A DNA stretch of 21,703 bases from QZLE01 sp033852075. GTDB taxonomy: Bacteria; Pseudomonadota; Gammaproteobacteria; QZLD01. The position numbers were made by a program, and so were the translations under genes. A model generated the notes under the pieces. That model had not been told where the DNA came from. It worked only from the letters and a program-made list of their open reading frames with translations, and made no database searches. Below are positions 16,237 through 21,703 of this stretch, piece by piece (within the stretch, counting starts at the first letter, position 1; every line of letters begins with the position of its first letter). The stretch covers positions 1 to 21,703 of the forward strand of contig JAWSVC010000043.1 of assembly GCA_033852075.1 (NCBI GenBank), read 5' to 3'.

Positions 16237-16973
16237 AATTTATATCCCTTGTGTATCGCTACAATGCCTGAACTGAGATTATGATAATCACAGCGTTCGA
16301 ATCCGGCATTTTGCATCATCTGCTTAAGCTTTTCCTGATCCGGGTGCATTCTGATTGATTCAGCCAGATATTGATAGCTGTCTTCATCGTCGGTTACCAT
16401 CTTACCTAGTTTGGGTAAAATTCGGAACGAATAACTATCGTATATGGTTTGTAAAACTTCACTGGTGACGTGGGAGAATTCCAGGATAATGGCTCGTCCA
16501 CCTGGTTTTATGCAGCGATGGAATGAACGTAGCGCAGCATTTTTATCGGTGACATTTCTAAGTCCAAACCCAATGGTAATGCAGTCGAAATAATTATCGG
16601 GAAATGGCAGTTTTTCGGCATCCAGCTGGCAAAGATGAATATTTTCGAAATGACCGCTATCAATAACCTTATTGCGCCCCTCTTTGAGCATCGACGAGTT
16701 GATGTCGGATAGAATTACCTGTCCTTTGTCCCCCACCTTTTCGGCAAACTTTATTGCCAGGTCGCCAGTGCCACCGGCTACATCTAAGACCTTATTTCCA
16801 GGATGTAATTGGCAAAGATCAACTGTGGATCTCTTCCATAGGCGGTGCAGGCCAAATGACATCAGATCGTTCATGATGTCGTATTTATTGGCAACGGAAT
16901 GGAAGACATCGGCAACACGTCCGGCTTTTTCTTTTGTTTCTACTTGTTGATATCCAAAATGGGTTTTTGTCAT
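16233..16973 (-). CDS. ubiE: UbiE/COQ5, ubiquinone/menaquinone C-methyltransferase
   Basis: A 246-residue S-adenosylmethionine-dependent methyltransferase that C-methylates the demethylated quinone ring in ubiquinone (and menaquinone, where made) synthesis. The family signature YDIMNDLMSFGLHRLWKR is at 31-48, the SAM-binding motif I VLDVAGGTGDLA at 62-73 and the post-motif IKPGGRAIILEF near 155. The C-terminus SSGIVAIHKGYKF is almost the E. coli end, so the frame is complete. Length is close to E. coli (251). The ribosome site is weak. An inverted repeat (17010-17081) lies between this gene and hslU, so ubiE-ubiB probably forms its own transcription unit. Expression of ubiB depends on coupling through a 4-base overlap (TTGA). 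Confidence 0.97.
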   Translation of the reverse strand: MTKTHFGYQQVETKEKAGRVADVFHSVANKYDIMNDLMSFGLHRLWKRSTVDLCQLHPGNKVLDVAGGTGDLAIKFAEKVGDKGQVILSDINSSMLKEGRNKVIDSGHFENIHLCQLDAEKLPFPDNYFDCITIGFGLRNVTDKNAALRSFHRCIKPGGRAIILEFSHVTSEVLQTIYDSYSFRILPKLGKMVTDDEDSYQYLAESIRMHPDQEKLKQMMQNAGFERCDYHNLSSGIVAIHKGYKF

Positions 16974-17009
16974 GTTTGTTATTTTGCTACTCGAGTGTTT
17001 TTAGTTTAT

Positions 17010-17085
17010 CCGTTCGCCCTGAGCTTGTCGAAGGGTGATAAAATAAAACCGCTCATACTTCGACAGGCTCAGCACGAACGGTTTT
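17010..17085. repeat. Inverted repeat, TCGAAG/CTGAGC type, terminator-like
   Basis: Left arm CCGTTCGCCCTGAGCTTGTCGAAG (17010-17033) faces right arm CTTCGACAGGCTCAGCACGAACGG (17058-17081), so the pair can fold into a long hairpin. A second possible hairpin joins AAAACCG (17045-17051) with CGGTTTT (17079-17085). It shares its core with 1-101. Read on the minus strand it is followed by a T-rich stretch, so it could end the hslVU transcript. Confidence 0.8.
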
Positions 17086-17105
17086 TCAAGATCAGTATTA
17101 GCGGA

Positions 17106-18428
17106 TTAAAGAATATACCTACTCAAATCCTCATCCTGCGATAGCTCTGCCAGTTGCTCCTCAACATAGGCCGCATTAATAGTTACTTCCGCCATTTGTT
17201 CACTACCTGCATCGAACGAAACGTCCTCAAGCAGTTTTTCCATTACTGTGTGCAGTCTTCGTGCACCGATGTTTTCGGTTCTTTCATTAACTTGCCAGGC
17301 GAATTCTGCGATTTTGGCAACGCCGCAATCACTGAAGTTGATCCTGCACTCATCGGTTTCCATGAGCGCAATGTACTGCTCTGTTAGGGATGCATTTGGT
17401 TCTGTCAGGATTCGTACAAAGTCATCTGCAGTCAGCGCATCCAGTTCCACACGAATTGGTAGGCGGCCTTGAAGTTCTGGAATTAAATCAGAAGGTTTGG
17501 CTAGATGAAATGCTCCGGAGGCGATAAATAGGATGTGATCGGTCTTAACCATGCCATATTTTGTGGAAATCGTAGAGCCTTCAACCAATGGTAGTAGATC
17601 ACGTTGCACGCCTTCGCGAGATACATCAGGACCGCTATCCGAGCGCTTGGCGACCTTGTCGATTTCGTCCAGGAATACGATGCCGTTTTGCTCCAGATTC
17701 TGGATGGCTCGTGCCTTCATATCCTCTTCGTTAATAAGCTTGGCTGCTTCCTCTTCCTGCAGTACCTTCTTTGCGTCCTTGATCTTTAGCTTGCGGGTGC
17801 GTTTGCGATTACCGGATACACTTTGAAACATGCTTTGTAGCTGGTTGGTCATGTCTTCCATGCCTGGAGGGGCCATGATCTCAACGCCGATAGGCGCGGC
17901 ATTTACTTCTACTTCAATTTCTTTGTCGTCCAGATCACCTTCGCGTAATTTTTTGCGGAATTTCTGGCGGGTTTCAGATTCTTTTTCTTCTTGCTCCCAG
18001 TCAGTAGTAGTTGCTTTTGGTAGCAGAATGTCCAAAATACGATCTTCGGCCTGATCTTCAGCGCGGTGACCAACTTTAGCCATTTCTTGTTCGCGCATCA
18101 TTTTTACGGAGATATCAGCGAGATCGCGGATAATCGATTCAACATCGCGACCAACATAGCCAACTTCGGTAAACTTTGTGGCCTCAATCTTGATAAATGG
18201 GGCGTTAGCTAATTTTGCCAGTCGGCGCGCAATTTCGGTTTTACCAACGCCGGTTGGCCCAATCATCAGGATGTTTTTAGGAGTGATTTCGTTTCTCAAT
18301 CCCTCTTCAAGCTGCATTCTTCTCCAGCGGTTACGCAGGGCAATCGCCACTGATCTTTTAGCCGAATCTTGGCCAATAATATGTTTGTCTAGTTCCTGGA
18401 CAATCTCTCTAGGAGTCATTTCGGACAT
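17106..18428 (-). CDS. hslU: HslU, AAA+ ATPase subunit of the HslUV protease
   Basis: The 440-residue unfoldase that recognises, unfolds and feeds proteins into HslV. Walker A GPTGVGKT is at 57-64, the pore-loop motif GYVGRD at 90-95, Walker B IVFLDEID at 250-257, and sensor-2 Arg in NIGARRLH at 386-393. The charged, helical insert I-domain lies between about 110 and 245. The C-terminal LSRYIL is the tail that docks into HslV and activates it (LSRFIL in E. coli), so the gene is complete. The start (MSEMTPREIV) matches E. coli. It lies 28 bases after hslV and should be co-transcribed from the heat-shock promoter upstream of hslV. The following inverted repeat likely ends the operon. Confidence 0.98.
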   Translation of the reverse strand: MSEMTPREIVQELDKHIIGQDSAKRSVAIALRNRWRRMQLEEGLRNEITPKNILMIGPTGVGKTEIARRLAKLANAPFIKIEATKFTEVGYVGRDVESIIRDLADISVKMMREQEMAKVGHRAEDQAEDRILDILLPKATTTDWEQEEKESETRQKFRKKLREGDLDDKEIEVEVNAAPIGVEIMAPPGMEDMTNQLQSMFQSVSGNRKRTRKLKIKDAKKVLQEEEAAKLINEEDMKARAIQNLEQNGIVFLDEIDKVAKRSDSGPDVSREGVQRDLLPLVEGSTISTKYGMVKTDHILFIASGAFHLAKPSDLIPELQGRLPIRVELDALTADDFVRILTEPNASLTEQYIALMETDECRINFSDCGVAKIAEFAWQVNERTENIGARRLHTVMEKLLEDVSFDAGSEQMAEVTINAAYVEEQLAELSQDEDLSRYIL

Positions 18429-18456
18429 GATAATTCTCTTCTGTTCTAAAACGTTT

Positions 18457-19002
18457 CTAATTAATGCTATCTAGTTCTTCTATGGTCAGATTTTGATTTG
18501 TGTAGATGCATATGTCTGCTGCAATGTGTAGAGCTTTTTCGACTATGTCTCTTGCTTCAAGTTCACTATTTTCCAGCATGGCAATGGCTGCAGCCTGAGC
18601 GAATGATCCGCCTGAGCCTATAGCCATGATGTTTTTTTCTGGCTCAATTACGTCGCCATTACCAGTTATAATCAGGGAGCTTTCTTTGTCTGCTACACAT
18701 AATAAAGCCTCAAGTTTACGTAGTGCACGGTCGGTACGCCAGTCTTTGGCCATTTCAACTGCGGCTCTGGTAAGGTTGCCGCTGTATTTTTCCAGTTTGG
18801 CTTCGAATCTTTCAAAAAGCGTAAATGCGTCTGCAGTACCACCGGCAAAACCAGCTATTACCTTGTCGTTATAAATTCTTCTAACCTTGCGGGCGTTGCC
18901 CTTCATAACTGTGTTGCCAAGGGAAACTTGGCCGTCCCCACCAATTACTACTTTACCGTTTCTGCGGACAGATAGAATGGTTGTTCCGCGATATTGTTCC
19001 AC
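18457..19002 (-). CDS. hslV: HslV, threonine peptidase subunit of the HslUV protease
   Basis: The proteolytic subunit, an N-terminal-threonine peptidase forming double hexameric rings. I place the start at GTG 19002: GGAG sits six bases upstream, and the product begins (M)EQYRGTTILS, the short self-removed leader seen in relatives. Self-cleavage before Thr7 would expose the catalytic Thr. With the mature Thr as 1, Asp17 (GGDG) and Lys33 (NARKV) are in place. AGFAGGTADAFTLFE and AKDWRTDR are family hallmarks. An ATG at 19017 would add five residues but has only a poor ribosome site, and that ATG precedes the GGAG. The protein is 181 residues from GTG; E. coli HslV is 176. First gene of hslVU. 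Confidence 0.97.
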   Translation of the reverse strand: MEQYRGTTILSVRRNGKVVIGGDGQVSLGNTVMKGNARKVRRIYNDKVIAGFAGGTADAFTLFERFEAKLEKYSGNLTRAAVEMAKDWRTDRALRKLEALLCVADKESSLIITGNGDVIEPEKNIMAIGSGGSFAQAAAIAMLENSELEARDIVEKALHIAADICIYTNQNLTIEELDSIN

Positions 19003-19043
19003 TTTGTTCTCCAACATGTTTTATTTTCAGCTGTTTTTTAAGG

Positions 19044-19070
19044 ATGGGGGCAAGGTGTTGGTTTTTCAAG
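19044..19070 (-). promoter_or_regulatory. Heat-shock (sigma-32) promoter of hslVU
   Basis: On the minus strand, CCCTTGAAA with -35 CTTGAAA (19064-19070), spacer 14 bases, -10 CCCCAT (19044-19049). This fits the E. coli RpoH consensus CTTGAAA-N13/14-CCCCAT. The predicted start lies near 19037, about 35 bases before the GTG of hslV. HslVU is a classic sigma-32 operon in E. coli. Confidence 0.85.
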
Positions 19071-19118
19071 GGCAGTCCAAATTTTATTTTAAGCTACTGC
19101 GCTTGCTTATCCTGCGTT

Positions 19119-19177
19119 AAATTTTAATGAAAAATACTCATGTACTACGTGTACACTCCGTTTTTTAATCAAAATTT
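19119..19177. repeat. Imperfect 59-base palindrome upstream of hslVU
   Basis: Outer arms AAATTTT (19119-19125) and AAAATTT (19171-19177) are followed inward by A-rich and T-rich halves and end in GTAC/GTAC around CTACGT. Arms match imperfectly. It looks like an intergenic repeat of a dispersed type, not part of the sigma-32 promoter, which lies to its left. No second copy is in this window. Confidence 0.4.
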
Positions 19178-19282
19178 GCCTTGCCAAAGCCAAGCTCATA
19201 ACGCTTAAAACACAAAATTAGTCGATAAAGAAAACTTCATTCTAGCTAATGTGGAAATCTAGAATAAATAGTGTTTGTGGAT

Positions 19283-19310
19283 AAAAAAAAGGGCGCTGAA
19301 AAGCGCCCTT
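19283..19310 (-). terminator. Rho-independent terminator of the PEP-CTERM-like gene
   Basis: On the minus strand, stem AAGGGCGCT/AGCGCCCTT (nine base pairs, 19302-19310 with 19289-19297), four-base loop TTTC, then a T-run (19283-19290). It starts 24 bases past the stop codon. It separates this gene from hslVU, so the two are independent. Confidence 0.95.
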
Positions 19311-19333
19311 CATGGATATAGATGTAATATCTA

Positions 19334-20191
19334 TTATTTTTTACTGCGCTTGCGTGATACCAACGCCAATCCACCAAGAAGTAGAAGAGGTAGTACTGCA
19401 GGAGTAGGAACCTCGATGCGGTCAACACTTAGCTCTACGTAGTCAAATGCGGTATAAGGCTCATTTGGCGCATCAAAATCAACACCTACATAACCAGACC
19501 AGACATTCAGCTCCGTATTCCAAGTAAACACGTCGTAAAAATCAAGCTCAGCATAAGCAGCTTGGATTAAACCATCATCTGGACCATTATTTTGTGCAGT
19601 TAGAGAAAGTGTTTGAGTGCCACCAGCGAAAGTGAAGTCAAGAGCTGCTGGAGTCACATCGTAGTCAGCGAAGATTAAGTTAAAGAATATGTCTGTTCCT
19701 TCAACTATATCTGACTCGCTTACAATGAAATCAAAAATAAAACCAGGTTGATTTGGCAATTGGCCTGAAGCCCCAGCAGGGAACGCGCCACCAGTTCCAT
19801 ATGAGCTAGTATTGGCGTTGTACACATTGCCAGCTGCGCTTGAATTATCGTAGCTAGTTGAAAGTGCAATATCAGTAAATTGAACCCCAGATGTACCGTT
19901 GTCCATAAAGCCAGAGCCGCTATAACCTTCGTTTAGGCGGTTATCGAAGTCGTCACCATTATTTGTAGCTACAACTTGGCCGCCGTTCAGGCTAGGTAGT
20001 ACATCGCCAGCGCCTAGGTGCCCATCGTTGTTGCGGTCAACATTGCCACCATCACCAACTAGTGATGCGAAGTTGGCATCGGCATCAAAGCCAAAGCCAT
20101 CATTGTCACCAATACGGATATTGGTGAAAGGTGCTGCTTGCGCTATCGAAGCAGACAGCAGTAAAGATGATACGAGTAAAATTTTCTTCAT
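19334..20191 (-). CDS. Secreted protein with PEP-CTERM-like sorting tail and EF-hand-like loop
   Basis: A 285-residue exported protein of unknown function. Signal peptide 1-19 (IAQA before APF); a loop DRNNDGHLGAGD at 52-63 matches the EF-hand/dockerin calcium pattern at positions 1, 3, 5, 6, 8 and 12. The middle is Asn/Gly/Ser-rich with low Lys/Arg, typical of exported matrix-type proteins. The end has VPTPAVLP, a hydrophobic helix LLLLGGLALV and a basic RKRSKK, a variant of the PEP-CTERM signal recognised by exosortase (canonical VPEP). The start is the second Met (20191): AGGA lies six bases upstream, while the first ATG would overlap it. The gene lies between xerC and hslV, where I recall no such gene in related genomes, and has its own terminator. 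An exosortase is expected elsewhere in the genome. Confidence 0.8.
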   Translation of the reverse strand: MKKILLVSSLLLSASIAQAAPFTNIRIGDNDGFGFDADANFASLVGDGGNVDRNNDGHLGAGDVLPSLNGGQVVATNNGDDFDNRLNEGYSGSGFMDNGTSGVQFTDIALSTSYDNSSAAGNVYNANTSSYGTGGAFPAGASGQLPNQPGFIFDFIVSESDIVEGTDIFFNLIFADYDVTPAALDFTFAGGTQTLSLTAQNNGPDDGLIQAAYAELDFYDVFTWNTELNVWSGYVGVDFDAPNEPYTAFDYVELSVDRIEVPTPAVLPLLLLGGLALVSRKRSKK

Positions 20192-20339
20192 GTCCATTCC
20201 TAAAAACTAAAGTGTGTACGAATATTATAATTAACAGCAAAAAGTATGCCGCATATGTATTGTGTTGTTTTTAAAGGGGTTGTTGTTGAGTTAGGAGCGG
20301 GAACCGTAAAAAAAATCGACATTAAGTGGAGTGATATTT

Positions 20340-20459
20340 GTGGGTAAATCACAAAATATTCGTTATTCCCGTGAAGGCTCATTGCTTTCCGGAGAAAGTT
20401 TTTATAATTCTTTAAAAGCTTTGCCGCTAAAGGCATCTAGCAATATTGCTAATCTTTAG
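20340..20459 (+). CDS. Possible 39-residue small ORF
   Basis: A GTG-started frame of 39 codons with GGAG (20328-20331) eight bases upstream and stop TAG at 20457-20459. An in-frame GTG at 20331 is an alternative. The peptide (segment REGSLLSGESFYNSLKALPL) is mixed polar, with no signal peptide or membrane span, and matches no family I know. It lies divergently from the PEP-CTERM-like gene. It could be a small gene, a remnant of a larger one, or chance. Confidence 0.22.
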   Translation: MGKSQNIRYSREGSLLSGESFYNSLKALPLKASSNIANL

Positions 20460-20470
20460 ACTTAAAATGG

Positions 20471-20578
20471 ATTACCCGAACAAGTCGGGTAATGACAGGA
20501 TTTTAGGTCAGATGAAAAATGGTCATACCTCGATTCATTCGGGGTATCCAGCGACTTTATGTCGCCGCGCGAAGCGCG
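20471..20578. repeat. Cluster of four consecutive small hairpins
   Basis: Four stem-loops lie within 108 bases: ATTACCCGA/TCGGGTAAT (20471-20493), ATACCTCGA/TCGGGGTAT (20525-20547, one wobble), GCGAC/GTCGC (20551-20565) and CGCGC/GCGCG (20566-20578). The first two share the layout ATxCCxCGA...TCGGGxxAT, so they look like copies of one repeat unit of the REP-like kind found between genes in Gammaproteobacteria. They lie downstream of xerC (minus) and may contribute to transcript ending. Confidence 0.6.
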
Positions 20579-20605
20579 AATTAACAAAAATTTCCATTTG
20601 AAACT

Positions 20606-20640
20606 TTTTTCCCGGACAGTAGTGCGCAAAGGCGGGAATC
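20606..20640 (+). repeat. Dispersed intergenic repeat, copy B
   Basis: TTTTTCCCGGACAGTAGTGC, then GCAAAGGCGGGAATC; the ends TTCCCG/CGGGAA can pair. It is the same family as 172-208 and 21662-21700. It ends 54 bases before the minus-strand xerC stop. Confidence 0.65.
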
Positions 20641-20693
20641 TCAAGAAGATGGCACTAATGAGAGTTAATTTTGAAATTGGCGTATGGATTATT

Positions 20694-21596
20694 TTACTTA
20701 TCGCGCTTTTTCTGTGCTCTTGGGTGTGCCTTTTCATAAACAGAAGCAAGGTGCTGAAAATCCAGGTGAGTATAGATCTGGGTGGTGCTGATATTTTTAT
20801 GTCCGAGTAATTCTTGTACTGCACGTAGATCCTGGCTTGATTCAAGGATATGGCTGGCGAATGAATGGCGTAACATATGGGGGTGAACATGGGTGGATAG
20901 GGTTTGGGCGCTGGCCCAGTGCTTTAATCTTTCCTGAATGCTGCGGACATGCATTCTGCTTCCTCGTTTGGAAACAAATAGCGCAGGTTCATCTATATTG
21001 GCAAGATTATTACGGCATCCAAGCCACTCCTTGATCGCATCTGCAGCATGGGAACCAACCGGAACCATTCTGGTTTTATTGCCTTTACCAGTAACTCGCG
21101 CACTTCCGTCAGCAAGGTCGATGGAGGTTATATCTAAAGAAGCTAGTTCACTTAGACGCATTCCAGAGGAGTAAAATAACTCCATGATGGCTTTGTCGCG
21201 AATCTCAATAGGGGTTTGAGCATCTATTTCTACCAGACGTTGGGTTTGTTCTATGTCGAGAGCTTTGGGTAGGCGTGATGGCATTTTTGGAGCGGGACTA
21301 CCTTGTGCGGGATTGTCATCAATTTCGCGCAGGGTTAGCAGATAATTTAAAAAGGAACGGCAGGCAGAAAGTTTGCGACGGATAGTGCGTGCTGAATTGC
21401 CATTTATATGGAGTTTGGCGGTGAGGTCACGGATGTGGAATGTCTTTAGGTCACGCCATGATTTTATTCCCTGTTCATCACAGAATTCAAGCAAGGTATT
21501 CAGATCTTTGCTATAGCTGTTTACGGTATTGGGAGAGTAGTTTTTGATTACTCGGAGGTGAGCTAGGTATTGATCTATTAGTGCTGCTTTATCCAT
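20694..21596 (-). CDS. xerC: XerC tyrosine recombinase
   Basis: A site-specific recombinase that with XerD resolves chromosome dimers at dif. It is 300 residues long. The catalytic residues fall at the same numbers I recall for E. coli XerC: Arg147 (SGMRLSE), Lys171 (GKGNKTR), His240 and Arg243 (HPHMLRHSFASH), His266 (LLGHKNI) and the nucleophile Tyr275 (TQIYTH). The N-terminal SAM-like core-binding domain is about 5-90. An in-frame extension of 27 residues upstream is rejected: homologues begin at this point, and the extension reads through the flanking repeat. ATG 21596 has a TAGGG-type ribosome site. No dif site was recognised here. XerC rather than XerD is favoured by its linkage to hslVU. 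Confidence 0.95.
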   Translation of the reverse strand: MDKAALIDQYLAHLRVIKNYSPNTVNSYSKDLNTLLEFCDEQGIKSWRDLKTFHIRDLTAKLHINGNSARTIRRKLSACRSFLNYLLTLREIDDNPAQGSPAPKMPSRLPKALDIEQTQRLVEIDAQTPIEIRDKAIMELFYSSGMRLSELASLDITSIDLADGSARVTGKGNKTRMVPVGSHAADAIKEWLGCRNNLANIDEPALFVSKRGSRMHVRSIQERLKHWASAQTLSTHVHPHMLRHSFASHILESSQDLRAVQELLGHKNISTTQIYTHLDFQHLASVYEKAHPRAQKKRDK

Positions 21597-21661
21597 AAAA
21601 ACTACCCTAAATTTATAGAAGCATGCGCGCTGTGCGCGGCAAAAATGATTTGCCATTTTTG

Positions 21662-21700
21662 CTGGATCCCGGATCAAGTCCCACTACTGTCCGGGGAATT
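21662..21700 (-). repeat. Dispersed intergenic repeat, copy C
   Basis: Read on the minus strand: TTCCCCGGACAGTAGTG, then GGACTTGATCCGGGATCC, with an internal hairpin potential (GATCCGGGATC). It shares the TTCCCCGGACAGTAGTG part with copy B in inverted orientation. It is near the window end, upstream of xerC. Confidence 0.6.
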
Positions 21701-21703
21701 AAT

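Noticed and set aside
20462..20890. 142-codon minus-strand frame overlapping the end of xerC
   Set aside because: It covers the hairpin-repeat cluster and overlaps xerC on the same strand in another frame; the product has no recognisable family.
1..21703. CRISPR arrays, tRNA or rRNA genes, insertion sequences
   Set aside because: Looked for direct repeats with regular spacers, tRNA-like cloverleaf ends and transposase motifs; none found. The only recombinase is xerC.

Overview
The window reads as the chromosome of an AT-leaning gammaproteobacterium whose genus I cannot name. The best taxonomic signal is the right half: xerC, hslV, hslU, ubiE and ubiB all lie on the minus strand in the order typical of many Gammaproteobacteria, and their proteins align closely with the E. 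coli ones as I remember them. Cell-surface clues are a flagellin, a GlyGly-CTERM-like tail (the type II secretion/rhombosortase type), a PEP-CTERM-like tail (the exosortase type) and a chaperone-usher pilus locus.

Layout. 1-218: inverted and dispersed intergenic repeats. 219-1043 (-): a short flagellin with no other flagellar gene in view. 1307-1996 (+): a periplasmic DsbA-type thioredoxin-fold protein with a terminator. 2439-4253 (+): a secreted reprolysin-like (M12B) zinc metalloprotease with a GlyGly-CTERM-like tail and a terminator. 4473-6887 (+): a GspE/PilB-type secretion ATPase with an unusual C-terminal extension. 6985-12997: a pilus locus in two convergent arms. The plus arm holds a two-domain tip-adhesin-like protein and a minor pilin-like protein. 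The minus arm holds a major pilin, an attenuator-like terminator, a chaperone and a very large usher. 13491-14531 (+): an AT-rich two-gene cassette, a predicted lipoprotein followed by a small L,D-transpeptidase-like enzyme without a signal peptide, read here as a candidate immunity/effector pair. 14563-16973 (-): ubiB and ubiE, stop/start overlapped. 17106-19002 (-): hslU and hslV behind a near-consensus sigma-32 promoter. 19334-20191 (-): a PEP-CTERM-like secreted protein. 20340-20693: a doubtful small ORF and a cluster of hairpin repeats. 20694-21596 (-): xerC.

How the genes fit together. HslU and HslV form the ATP-dependent HslUV protease and appear heat-shock controlled. UbiE and UbiB serve ubiquinone synthesis; ubiJ, often between them, is absent here. 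The pilus locus has what one chaperone-usher fibre needs (chaperone, usher, major pilin, minor pilin, tip adhesin). Its usher has an N-terminal membrane anchor and a roughly 215-residue Lys/Thr/Ala-rich stretch before the usher domains. That architecture and the lipoprotein/transpeptidase cassette are the two most interesting items. Several starts were reassigned from ribosome-binding-site spacing and family N-termini: hslV GTG, chaperone ATG, major pilin ATG, PEP-CTERM protein ATG and xerC ATG.
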